Origin: an uncultured Eubacteriales bacterium
GTDB lineage: Bacteria > Bacillota > Clostridia > Christensenellales > Aristaeellaceae
Length of the DNA: 33,730 nt
Direction: 5' to 3'
Assembly (NCBI GenBank): GCA_902778055.1
Contig: CACYWL010000026.1
Span: forward strand, 1 to 33,730
The translations under genes were made by a program, and so were the position numbers. Shown here piece after piece: positions 1-6,965 of the stretch. The notes under the pieces are model-generated. The model worked only from the letters and a program-made list of their open reading frames with translations. It was not told the origin of the DNA and made no database searches. Within the stretch, counting starts at the first letter, position 1. Each line of letters opens with the position of its first letter.

Positions 1-361
1 AGGCTACCCCCTACAATTTTCGCCTCTCAGAGGCCTGTTTGCTATGCACTTCTTTGATTGGCGGCCCTGAATTTCTGACAAGCAATGTTTTCACAGTAAG
101 TCCTTTCCGTTCCCTCAAAAGCCCGGCAGGGCGCAGGAAACAAGTCCTCTCAGATCCGCCCGGTTATTCGGTTTTCCGGGCTGTTACCGGTATTCAGTCT
201 ATCATAGAGGGCTTTAAAATTCAATCGTTTGCCTTTGAGCCGGGAACGAGGATCACCTTTGCTGTTTTCCGGAGCTGGGGCTGTGGGGCGGCATTTTATC
301 CGGGGCGGGGAAGGCGGCCTGCGGAGAGACATGATTCCCGCTTTCTTCAGGGATGCTTTTG
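1..361. other. Left-end region with no recognisable gene
   Basis: No open frame here has a convincing ribosome binding site or a recognisable protein. The frames that exist on both strands are short, rich in Arg, Pro and Ser, and resemble no family I know. The stretch ends in the promoter of the GlsB-like gene. It may contain the tail or regulatory DNA of a gene lying left of the window. Confidence 0.5.
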
Positions 362-370
362 TGCTATAAT
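362..370 (+). promoter_or_regulatory. Extended -10 promoter for the GlsB-like gene
   Basis: TGCTATAAT gives an extended -10 element (TGn plus TATAAT). No good -35 hexamer is present 17 bases upstream, as is common for extended -10 promoters. Transcription would start about 75 bases before the start codon at 451. Confidence 0.5.
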
Positions 371-450
371 TCACCGGACTCAGAAGGAAACCGAATGCTT
401 ATGCGGAATGCAGAGAAACACTCGGAAAAGAAAAGGGGAGTGAGCTGAAA

Positions 451-711
451 ATGGGTATTCTGCTCTGGATTTTAATGGGAGCCATCGCAGGGGCAATTGC
501 CGGAGCCATTATGGGCCAGGGTAAGAAGGGCCTGATCCGAAATGTGATTATCGGGATCATCGGCGCGAACGTCGGCGGCTTCGTCGCGGACAGGGTGTTC
601 GGCTGGAACGGCATTACCGGCTTCAATCTTCACAGCATGCTGGTCGCGGTCGGCGGGTCCTGCCTGCTGCTGGCGATCGTTCGCTGGATCTCCGGGAAAA
701 AGGAGTCCTGA
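451..711 (+). CDS. GlsB/YeaQ/YmgE family stress-response membrane protein
   Basis: This 86-residue hydrophobic protein has the features of the GlsB/YeaQ/YmgE (transglycosylase-associated) family. It has a Gly/Ala-rich first helix (residues 3-22, GAIAGAIAGAIMGQGKKG), a second helix with GIIGANVGGFVAD (about 28-45) and a third near the C-terminus (about 62-80). The family is of small integral membrane proteins, often induced by envelope or general stress; molecular function is not settled. The start is supported by AAAGGGGAG ten bases upstream of the ATG. The stop codon TGA is followed in the same frame by a stretch encoding a sortase-like sorting signal (745-870), described separately. Family assignment is strong; function is inferred from the family only. 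Confidence 0.9.
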   Translation: MGILLWILMGAIAGAIAGAIMGQGKKGLIRNVIIGIIGANVGGFVADRVFGWNGITGFNLHSMLVAVGGSCLLLAIVRWISGKKES

Positions 712-744
712 AGCCGGGAAAAGCCGGAGCAGGGGGGAACGGAA

Positions 745-870
745 GTGCCGGAAATCCCGAAGACGGGAGACGGGGGGAAACCCGGAATCTGGCTGGGCAT
801 GATTCTGGGCGGTCTGGCCGTGCTCCTTCTTTCGCAAAGAGCAAGGAACGGGAAAGAAACGCAATGCTGA
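745..870 (+). CDS. Orphan 41-residue ORF with LPXTG-like sorting signal
   Basis: A GTG at 745 opens a 41-residue frame. It reads VPEIPKTGDGG, then a hydrophobic segment (IWLGMILGGLAVLLL), then a basic tail (QRARNGKE). This is the layout of a C-terminal cell-wall sorting signal: IPKTG-type motif, membrane segment, positive charges. A purine-rich AGGGGGGAACGGA lies just upstream, so independent translation is possible. The frame is the same as that of the upstream GlsB-like gene, with only a TGA (709-711) and eleven sense codons between. No N-terminal export signal is present, so alone it could not work as a normal sortase substrate. It could be the remnant of a deleted surface protein or a read-through extension. 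No sortase gene lies in the window. Confidence 0.4.
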   Translation: MPEIPKTGDGGKPGIWLGMILGGLAVLLLSQRARNGKETQC

Positions 871-920
871 TGATGCATTTCTGAAGCAAGCTGTTTTTTA
901 TTGAGACAATGGAAAGAGAG

Positions 921-948
921 CGCCGGGAGTTTTCCCGGCGTCCTTTTT
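921..948 (+). terminator. Rho-independent terminator after the GlsB-like region
   Basis: CGCCGGGA / TCCCGGCG stem (921-928 with 933-940), GTTT loop, followed by TCCTTTTT. It lies after the sorting-signal ORF, which fits both ORFs being on one transcript. Confidence 0.85.
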
Positions 949-1069
949 GCATTCCGGCCAAGTGAAAATCATGTTGTGACTGAGAGCTGCCGAATAAGAA
1001 GAGTTCTGCTGCCTGTATTTCGTCCCGTCGCTCCGCCGCTTTCCAACTGTATGAAACCAGGGGCTTGAT

Positions 1070-2200
1070 TTATCTCAACAGAGCGCCATATTTCGCTTCA
1101 AGCGGCCCGGCCTCCGCCTGGATCTGTTCTGCAATTTCCCGGCAGCGTCTGGCAGAAAGACCTGCCTGCTTTCCGACAGCCAAAAGTTCTTTCAGGCCCG
1201 GATCCCGGCCGTTTCCGTCCACCGTCGTCGTATGTTCTCCGTAATATGTGCTGCTCCAGGTCAGATCGTATGCGGGGGACAGGGACCATCGGCTCTTCTT
1301 TTCGTCATAGAGAAAAGAAAAGTTCTTGCTGTGATCATCCCGGTTGTGCGCAAACACATTGAAACACATTCGCCGGTACATCTGCTCCACGTCGTCACGG
1401 TGATCCCGGCAAAGAATCTTGGTCAGTTTCATCAGGGTATGGTAGTCCATGCTGGGAGAACGCCAATCCAGCTCCAGGATCGCCGCAGCCGTGAGCATAT
1501 GGTGCCGTTCCGGCTTTCCATCCGCCCCGGTCGTCCGGTCGAAACGGCGAACAGAGAAATACCCGCCGCAGCGCCTTGAGGGGAGGAGCCGCGTTTCAGG
1601 CACGATGATCCCGCAGCGTGCGGCGCAGTCCATATAGGCCTTTTCCATGACGCCCGAATCCGGGTCCTCCGCGGAAACCGGAAATTTGATGATCCATTCC
1701 GCCGTGATCACCTTTGGCCTTGCGCCGCCGCTGGAACCGGCCAGGGCAAACATCCTGTCCGCGTCCTGAGGTCCTTCGCGGTTCAAAATGCGATGACATT
1801 CCTGCGCCAGGTCATCCAGGTCAGACAGTTCCTGTGCATTCCAGGAATCCCAGGCTGGGTGATAGGAAAGAGCGCCCATCCCACTGTCTCCGATGATGGC
1901 CAACCGTGTCAGAGAGTCTGCCTGATCGGGGCTGACGCCGCGCTTCTGAAGCATCCGGTTCATCAGCAGCTGGCCCCACGCGTCCGGAAGACTGTCCGCG
2001 AAAACGCCGAACAGCCCCCCGAAGTGAAGGGTGGAAGGAATGAAAACCTCCGCCTTCAGTGGCAGGGAGAAGGGACTGATGGCAAACCCGTCTTTCAGCC
2101 AATCCTGTGTGTAGGCAAATGCAATGCGATGGTTCGAGGTCTCAGACAGGATACCAACGGACCGGCTGCGGAAGGTGACATCCAGTTTATTTCCGTTCAT
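1070..2200 (-). CDS. hipA: HipA-family serine/threonine kinase toxin
   Basis: The 376-residue product matches HipA toxins, which in E. coli phosphorylate glutamyl-tRNA synthetase and induce persistence. Visible elements are the N-terminal HipA segment (FGVFADSLPDAWG, about 64-76), a glycine-rich nucleotide loop (GSSGGARPK, about 155-163), the catalytic motif NRDDHSKN (286-293, Asp289 the likely base) and the metal-binding SPAYDLTW (Asp312). All the key residues are present, so the toxin looks intact. The start at 2200 is chosen because it has GGAGGTCATCC in front and overlaps the end of hipB by 14 bases, as expected for a coupled antitoxin-toxin pair. An upstream in-frame start at 2263 would lie deep inside hipB. 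Targets of this homologue are unknown. Confidence 0.93.
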   Translation of the reverse strand: MNGNKLDVTFRSRSVGILSETSNHRIAFAYTQDWLKDGFAISPFSLPLKAEVFIPSTLHFGGLFGVFADSLPDAWGQLLMNRMLQKRGVSPDQADSLTRLAIIGDSGMGALSYHPAWDSWNAQELSDLDDLAQECHRILNREGPQDADRMFALAGSSGGARPKVITAEWIIKFPVSAEDPDSGVMEKAYMDCAARCGIIVPETRLLPSRRCGGYFSVRRFDRTTGADGKPERHHMLTAAAILELDWRSPSMDYHTLMKLTKILCRDHRDDVEQMYRRMCFNVFAHNRDDHSKNFSFLYDEKKSRWSLSPAYDLTWSSTYYGEHTTTVDGNGRDPGLKELLAVGKQAGLSARRCREIAEQIQAEAGPLEAKYGALLR

Positions 2201-2465
2201 GGATGACCTCCTCAATGCTGCCGTAGGGCACATTTTCAAACAGATGCCGGATTTCATCCGCACAGTCCAGCGCGGAGGCGATTTTCGTCAGCGAGAGCAG
2301 CGAGATCTGGCCGGTCCGCTCAAAACGCTTGATGCTTCCGTAGCTGACGCCGCAGAGTTCGCTCATCTGTTCCTGAGAAATGCTACGACGCTTTCTGATC
2401 CTGCTGACTCGCCTGGCCAGCTGCAGATTGATCTCCTCTGCTGTTTCCCAAACATATTCATTCAT
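2187..2465 (-). CDS. hipB: HipB-like XRE antitoxin/repressor
   Basis: A 92-residue helix-turn-helix protein. The HTH spans roughly residues 15-70, with ISQEQMSELCGVSYGSIKRFE holding the recognition helix. It is encoded first in the operon, as is usual for HipB, and overlaps hipA by 14 bases. HipB proteins bind and neutralise HipA and repress their own promoter; a palindrome suited to that lies 35-53 bases upstream of the start codon (2500-2518). There is no extended C-terminal tail like that of E. coli HipB, so details of neutralisation may differ. Confidence 0.9.
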   Translation of the reverse strand: MNEYVWETAEEINLQLARRVSRIRKRRSISQEQMSELCGVSYGSIKRFERTGQISLLSLTKIASALDCADEIRHLFENVPYGSIEEVIHERK

Positions 2466-2499
2466 GCAGTAACTCCGGATAATATATTGTCTATATTGA

Positions 2500-2518
2500 C
2501 TGTATACGTATAATACAG
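2500..2518. promoter_or_regulatory. Candidate HipB operator palindrome
   Basis: CTGTAT-N7-ATACAG is a perfect 6+6 inverted repeat lying just upstream of hipB in an A+T-rich stretch. HipB-family repressors autoregulate through short palindromes overlapping their promoter, so this is the most likely operator. Minus-strand promoter hexamers around it are weak matches and I do not assign them. Confidence 0.5.
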
Positions 2519-3032
2519 ATCAAATATGATCCGTTTATACAATACCAGATTTGCTTGATCCGTGCAAGGTCTGACTTTTATCTTTCATCTATAAAAGAGA
2601 GATGGATTATAAAAGAGAGTTTTATTTTCTTTTCCCCGGTGCGGCCGGATGGGTTCCTTCCTCTCATTCGAGCAGGGCAGGGACGCTGATCTCATGAAAC
2701 CAACTGAAACAAACAGAAATAAGTACCATTATGGGAAACCGGCACGCAGCTTTCATAATCCTTTCTGAGTTTTGTCCAGCCACAGTCCTGAGAAAAAAGG
2801 GTTCTCATTGTTCGATGAGAGACGGTTTGAGAACGGAGGGAAGAGTATCGGCAGCTGGAGTTACAGGATGACGCTGCAGAATTGAAATGGACCTACCTGA
2901 TATGTTTTAGAAGGAAACTACTTCTATAGATCTCTTTCCCAATACTAAGATTCAGATTTGAAATCCTTTGGCTGGCCGGATTTGCCGGATGAAAAAACCG
3001 AGTATCTGTAAAACCTTTATATCAGCAAGCAA
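2519..3032. other. 500-base gap between hipBA and the hsd operon
   Basis: No supported gene. The stretch holds a 12-base direct repeat TATAAAAGAGAG (2590-2601 and 2608-2619) and a small hairpin TAGAAG-N7-CTTCTA (2908-2926). It is A+T-richer than most of the window. It may be scar DNA at the boundary between two defence cassettes, but I recognise no insertion sequence or end repeat. Confidence 0.5.
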
Positions 3033-3062
3033 TTGAAACCGAACATTTTCCTGTGGTATAAT
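3033..3062 (+). promoter_or_regulatory. hsd operon promoter
   Basis: TTGAAA (3033-3038), an 18-base spacer, then TATAAT (3057-3062) preceded by TGG, an extended -10. It lies 44 bases before the ATG pair at 3106. Confidence 0.75.
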
Positions 3063-3105
3063 TGTCTGCGAAACAGAAAACCATGCAAACCCAAAGAAGG
3101 ATTGG

Positions 3106-3273
3106 ATGATGAGCGCAATACTCGACAAGAGCCAGATGAGTGAAGAGGATATAAAGCTCCGCTTCATTCATTACACCGGCACTCACGGCAAAGTGGTCTG
3201 TGGATCAGATCACAATGGAGACCAGGATTACCGACGGAAGAATCAATATCCGCGGGAATATTGCTGTGCGTGA
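3106..3273 (+). pseudogene. hsdR: hsdR 5' segment, out of frame with the rest
   Basis: Tandem ATGs at 3106 and 3109 follow AAGAAGG and the hsd promoter, so this is the natural start of hsdR. The frame reads MMSAILDKSQMSEEDIKLRF, a typical HsdR opening, then leaves the family and stops at 3271-3273. Removing four bases from the TTCATTCATT stretch at 3163-3172 would join it to ITPALTAKWSVDQIT, which continues straight into the long downstream frame. The intact protein would be about 790 residues. The lesion is therefore a 4-base tandem duplication after about 20 codons. It could be a true off-state, a fixed mutation, or a sequencing or assembly error. Confidence 0.8.
3163..3172 (+). repeat. TTCA tandem duplication causing the hsdR frameshift
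   Basis: TTCATTCATT is two and a half copies of a 4-base unit. One copy fewer restores a single continuous hsdR frame from the ATG with its ribosome binding site. Tetranucleotide units are classic slippage substrates, although two copies is short for high-frequency phase variation. Confidence 0.75.
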
Positions 3274-5482
3274 AAAACCGAAGAAAGCTGACTATGTCCT
3301 GTACTTGAATGCGCATACGCCCATCGCCATCGTGGAAGCCAAAGATAACAATCACACCGTCTCATTCGGCCTGCAGCAGGCGATAACCTATGCAACCATG
3401 ATGGATATCCCATTTGCATACAGCTCAAATGGTGATGCTTTTTATGAACATGACTTTCTGACCGGGCAGGAACGGCAGATTGCGCTGGATGAGTTTCCAT
3501 CTCCCGCAGAACTGCAGGCGAGATACTACGGCGAAATCCATGAAGGCAAAGGCTTAACAGAAAAAGAGAAAGCTGTTCAGCAGCAGCCATATTTTACAAG
3601 CCAGAAAACCTATACCCCCAGATATTACCAGCGGAACGCGGTTAACCGTGCTGTCGAAGCCATTGCCCGCGGTGAAAAACGCCTTCTCCTTGTCCTGGCG
3701 ACAGGCACGGGCAAAACCTATGTTGCGTTTCAGACTTGCTATCGGCTTCTGTCCAGCGGCATGGTGAAAAAGATCCTTTATCTGGCGGACCGTAATAATC
3801 TGGTCGATCAGTCGATCCAACAGGATTTTGCTCCGCTTGAAAAAGTAATCCACAAGGTGAATTTTGCCAAGGATAATCCAACAACGGTGACTTCCTATCA
3901 GATCTATTTCTCATTGTATCAGCAGCTGTCTGACAGGGAGGACGAGCAGGATGAAGGAGATGATCCGGTATCCCGTCTGGCTTCTCTGTTCAGACCTGAT
4001 TTCTTTGATCTGATCATCGTGGATGAGTGTCACCGCGGGTCAGCCAAGAAGGACAGCAACTGGCGGAAAATACTGGAGTATTTCTCTTCGGCTGCGCAAA
4101 TCGGCATGACGGCTACCCCAAAGGAAACCAGCTATATCTCCAACATAGATTACTTTGGGGATCCGATCTATACCTACAGTCTGAAGAATGGGATTGAGGA
4201 CGGCTTTCTGGCTCCTTTTAAGGTCATCAATGTAAAAACCAATATCGGAGAAGGATGGCGCCCCTACGATGGTCAGCGTGATATTTATGGAAATGTTATC
4301 CCTGACCGTATATACAGCAACAGCGACTATGATTACAACATTGTTATTCAGGATCGAATCACCGAAGTGGCCAGAGAGATCACTACATATCTGAAAAGTA
4401 CGGATCGCATGCAGAAAACAATTGTTTTCTGCGCAACGGAAGAGCATGCGGAAAGAATGCGCATTGCACTGGTAAACTGCAATGCGGATATGGTGCACAA
4501 GAATCCTGACTACGTGGTTCGAATCACCGGCAGCGACACCTACGGGAAAAGCAAACTCATTTACTTCATTTCTGCCAGCGCTCCCTATCCGGTGATTGCG
4601 ACAACCTCCAAGCTGCTCAGCACGGGAACGGATTGCAAAATGGTGAAGCTGATCGTTCTGGATCAGATGATCAGCTCAATGACCGAGTTCAAGCAGACGC
4701 TGGGACGCGGCACCCGTATCCGCGAGAAAGAGGGCAAGCTGTCTTTTGTAGTGATGGACTTCAGAAACGTGACCCATTTGTTTGCCGATCCGGAATGGGA
4801 CGGTCCGATCAAACAGGATGACAATTATGATCCGAACAGAGAAGGCTCTGGCCCCAACTATCCGCCGGAACCGCCGGAAACACCTGTTGATCCGCCAGTG
4901 TTGACTGAAAAGCCGATTGTTGACGAGAACGGCTGCTCTGTTTTTATTCTTGGAAAAACGGTTTCGGTCTATGACACGAATGGCAAGCTTCTTCGTCAGG
5001 AGAGCATCACGGACTATACGAAATCGAATATTCTTGGGCATTATGCTTCTCTTGATGCATTTATCCGCCAATGGTCAGCGGAGAAGAAGAAACAGGCTAT
5101 TCGGAATCTGCTTCTGGAGCGCGGAATAGACCTTGAGGCCATGAAAAAAGAGCAGCATATGGAAGACGTCGATGATTTTGATTTCATCTGCCATGTGGCT
5201 TATGACCGAAAACCGCTGACCAGAAAAGAAAGAGCGAACAACGTTAAAAAACGTGACTTCCTGAGCAGATACAGCGGTGTGGCCCGGGAAGTGCTTGAAG
5301 CTCTTCTGGATAAATATATGAATCTTGGTATCTATGAGATCGAGAAGGCAGAGATCCTGAAGCTTGATCCGTTTACGAAGTATGGAAAGCCCGCTAAAAT
5401 TGCTTCCTACTTCGGTGGAAAAGACGAATATCTGAAAGCAATCCATGAGTTAGAGTCAGAGATTTACGGAGAGGCAGGCTGA
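3200..5482 (+). CDS. hsdR: Type I restriction endonuclease R subunit, 5' frame-disrupted
   Basis: The 760-residue open part carries the ATP-dependent translocase and nuclease of a type I restriction enzyme. In this numbering the PD-(D/E)XK nuclease core is ADYVLY...IVEAKDN (Asp31, Glu46, Lys48). Walker A is ATGTGKT (167-173), the DEAD-box-type Walker B is DECH (275-278), followed by MTATPK. Helicase C-terminal motifs include TLGRGTRIRE, and the C-terminal region resembles the EcoEI R C-terminal domain. The frame begins only at a GTG (3200) with no good ribosome binding site. The true start is at 3106 in another frame, separated by a 4-base duplication. Translation from the GTG would remove about 30 residues but keep the nuclease core, so residual activity cannot be excluded. 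hsdM begins four bases after the stop. Confidence 0.92.
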   Translation: MDQITMETRITDGRINIRGNIAVREKPKKADYVLYLNAHTPIAIVEAKDNNHTVSFGLQQAITYATMMDIPFAYSSNGDAFYEHDFLTGQERQIALDEFPSPAELQARYYGEIHEGKGLTEKEKAVQQQPYFTSQKTYTPRYYQRNAVNRAVEAIARGEKRLLLVLATGTGKTYVAFQTCYRLLSSGMVKKILYLADRNNLVDQSIQQDFAPLEKVIHKVNFAKDNPTTVTSYQIYFSLYQQLSDREDEQDEGDDPVSRLASLFRPDFFDLIIVDECHRGSAKKDSNWRKILEYFSSAAQIGMTATPKETSYISNIDYFGDPIYTYSLKNGIEDGFLAPFKVINVKTNIGEGWRPYDGQRDIYGNVIPDRIYSNSDYDYNIVIQDRITEVAREITTYLKSTDRMQKTIVFCATEEHAERMRIALVNCNADMVHKNPDYVVRITGSDTYGKSKLIYFISASAPYPVIATTSKLLSTGTDCKMVKLIVLDQMISSMTEFKQTLGRGTRIREKEGKLSFVVMDFRNVTHLFADPEWDGPIKQDDNYDPNREGSGPNYPPEPPETPVDPPVLTEKPIVDENGCSVFILGKTVSVYDTNGKLLRQESITDYTKSNILGHYASLDAFIRQWSAEKKKQAIRNLLLERGIDLEAMKKEQHMEDVDDFDFICHVAYDRKPLTRKERANNVKKRDFLSRYSGVAREVLEALLDKYMNLGIYEIEKAEILKLDPFTKYGKPAKIASYFGGKDEYLKAIHELESEIYGEAG

Positions 5483-5486
5483 CCAT

Positions 5487-6965
5487 ATGAGCAATTTATC
5501 CACCTTCGTCAAAAGAATCAGAGATATTATGCGCAATGACGCAGGAATAAACGGCGATGCCCAGCGTATCGAACAGATTGCCTGGATGCTGTTCCTGAAG
5601 GTGTACGATGCCAAAGAACAGGACTGGGAGTTCAGCGAAGAAGACTATAGGTCTATCATCCCTGAGAACTGCCGCTGGAGCAACTGGGCTGCGGATGATC
5701 ACAGCGGATCGGCGATGACAGGAGACGAACTGCTGGATTTTGTGAACAATACGCTGTTCCCGACGCTGAAGAAGCTGGAAGTGACTCCGGAAACTCCAAT
5801 CAAGAAGTCTATTGTCAGAACAACCTTCGAGGATGCAAACCAGTATATGAAAGATGGTGTGCTGCTGAGGCAGGTCATTAACACGATCGACGAACTGGAT
5901 CTGACAGATACTGAAGAGAGCCATGCTTTCGGAGAAATCTACGAGACCATTCTGAAGGAACTGCAGAGTGCTGGTTCCTCAGGTGAATTTTATACTCCTC
6001 GTGCGGTGACGGATTTCATGGCCAGAACCATTCAGCCGAAAATCGGCGAAACCATGGCGGATTTTGCGTGCGGAACCGGCGGATTTATCACAAGCTGGCT
6101 GAAAGCGCTTCAACCGCAAATTCATACCACAACTGACCAGGACTTATACAATCATTCCGTCTATGGAATTGAGAAGAAGCAGTTTCCTTACATGCTGGCC
6201 GTGACAAACCTGCTGCTGCACGACATTGATAATCCGCAGATCTACCATGACAACTCCCTTCAGAGGGATGTACTGGACTATACGGAATCTGATCAGTTTG
6301 ATGTCATTTTGATGAATCCGCCCTATGGCGGAAGTGAGAAGGCAGATATAAAGAATCATTTTCCTGATGATCTGGCCAGTAGCGAAACCGCAGACCTTTT
6401 CATGTCTGTTATTATGTATCGGTTGAAGAAGAACGGACGGGCCGCAGTGATCCTGCCGGACGGCTTCCTGTTTGGCACCGACAACGCGAAAATCAACATC
6501 AAGAAAAAGCTGCTTTCCGAATTCAACCTGCACACCGTCGTGCGTATGCCGGGCAGCGTGTTTTCGCCCTACACCTCCATCACCACCAACATCCTGTTCT
6601 TTGACCGCACCGGCCCCACCACTTCCACCTGGTTCTATCGGCTGGATATGCCGGACGGCTATAAGCATTTTAGCAAGACGAAGCCCATGAAGCTGGAACA
6701 TTTTGCCCCTGTGGTGGAGTGGTGGAATAATCGTCAACCAATTAGCGTGGATGGTTTTGATAAGGCAAAGGAATACACCGTGCAGCAGCTCACGGAGGAG
6801 CTGGGCTACAACTTGGATCAATGCGGTTACCCGCATGAGGAAGAAGAAATTCTTGCTCCGATGGATCTGATTCAGAGGTATCAGGAAGAACGAGCATCCC
6901 TGAATGCTGAAATTGACCGTGTTCTGGCTGAGATTATGGAAAAGCTGGGAGGTGCCCAGCTGTGA
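5487..6965 (+). CDS. hsdM: Type I restriction-modification N6-adenine methyltransferase subunit
   Basis: The 492-residue M subunit has an N-terminal helical HsdM domain (about 5-140). The methyltransferase core has S-adenosylmethionine motif I FACGTGGF (193-200) and the catalytic motif IV NPPYGG (277-282), which is N6-adenine specific. GEFYTPR precedes motif I, as usual in HsdM. It forms the M2S methylase with HsdS and the restriction complex with HsdR. The start codon lies four bases after hsdR, and the last bases overlap hsdS by a GTGA, so the three genes are one operon. The gene is intact although hsdR is disrupted, so methylation without cutting is the expected state. Confidence 0.96.
   Translation: MSNLSTFVKRIRDIMRNDAGINGDAQRIEQIAWMLFLKVYDAKEQDWEFSEEDYRSIIPENCRWSNWAADDHSGSAMTGDELLDFVNNTLFPTLKKLEVTPETPIKKSIVRTTFEDANQYMKDGVLLRQVINTIDELDLTDTEESHAFGEIYETILKELQSAGSSGEFYTPRAVTDFMARTIQPKIGETMADFACGTGGFITSWLKALQPQIHTTTDQDLYNHSVYGIEKKQFPYMLAVTNLLLHDIDNPQIYHDNSLQRDVLDYTESDQFDVILMNPPYGGSEKADIKNHFPDDLASSETADLFMSVIMYRLKKNGRAAVILPDGFLFGTDNAKINIKKKLLSEFNLHTVVRMPGSVFSPYTSITTNILFFDRTGPTTSTWFYRLDMPDGYKHFSKTKPMKLEHFAPVVEWWNNRQPISVDGFDKAKEYTVQQLTEELGYNLDQCGYPHEEEEILAPMDLIQRYQEERASLNAEIDRVLAEIMEKLGGAQL

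Noticed and set aside
39..443. 134-codon frame at the left end
   Set aside because: No ribosome binding site, shadow-like composition, and the GlsB promoter lies inside it.
2952..3167. Minus-strand 71-codon frame with a hydrophobic N-terminus
   Set aside because: It overlaps the hsd promoter and the hsdR 5' end on the opposite strand and has no clear ribosome binding site; the hydrophobicity comes from A+T-rich promoter DNA.
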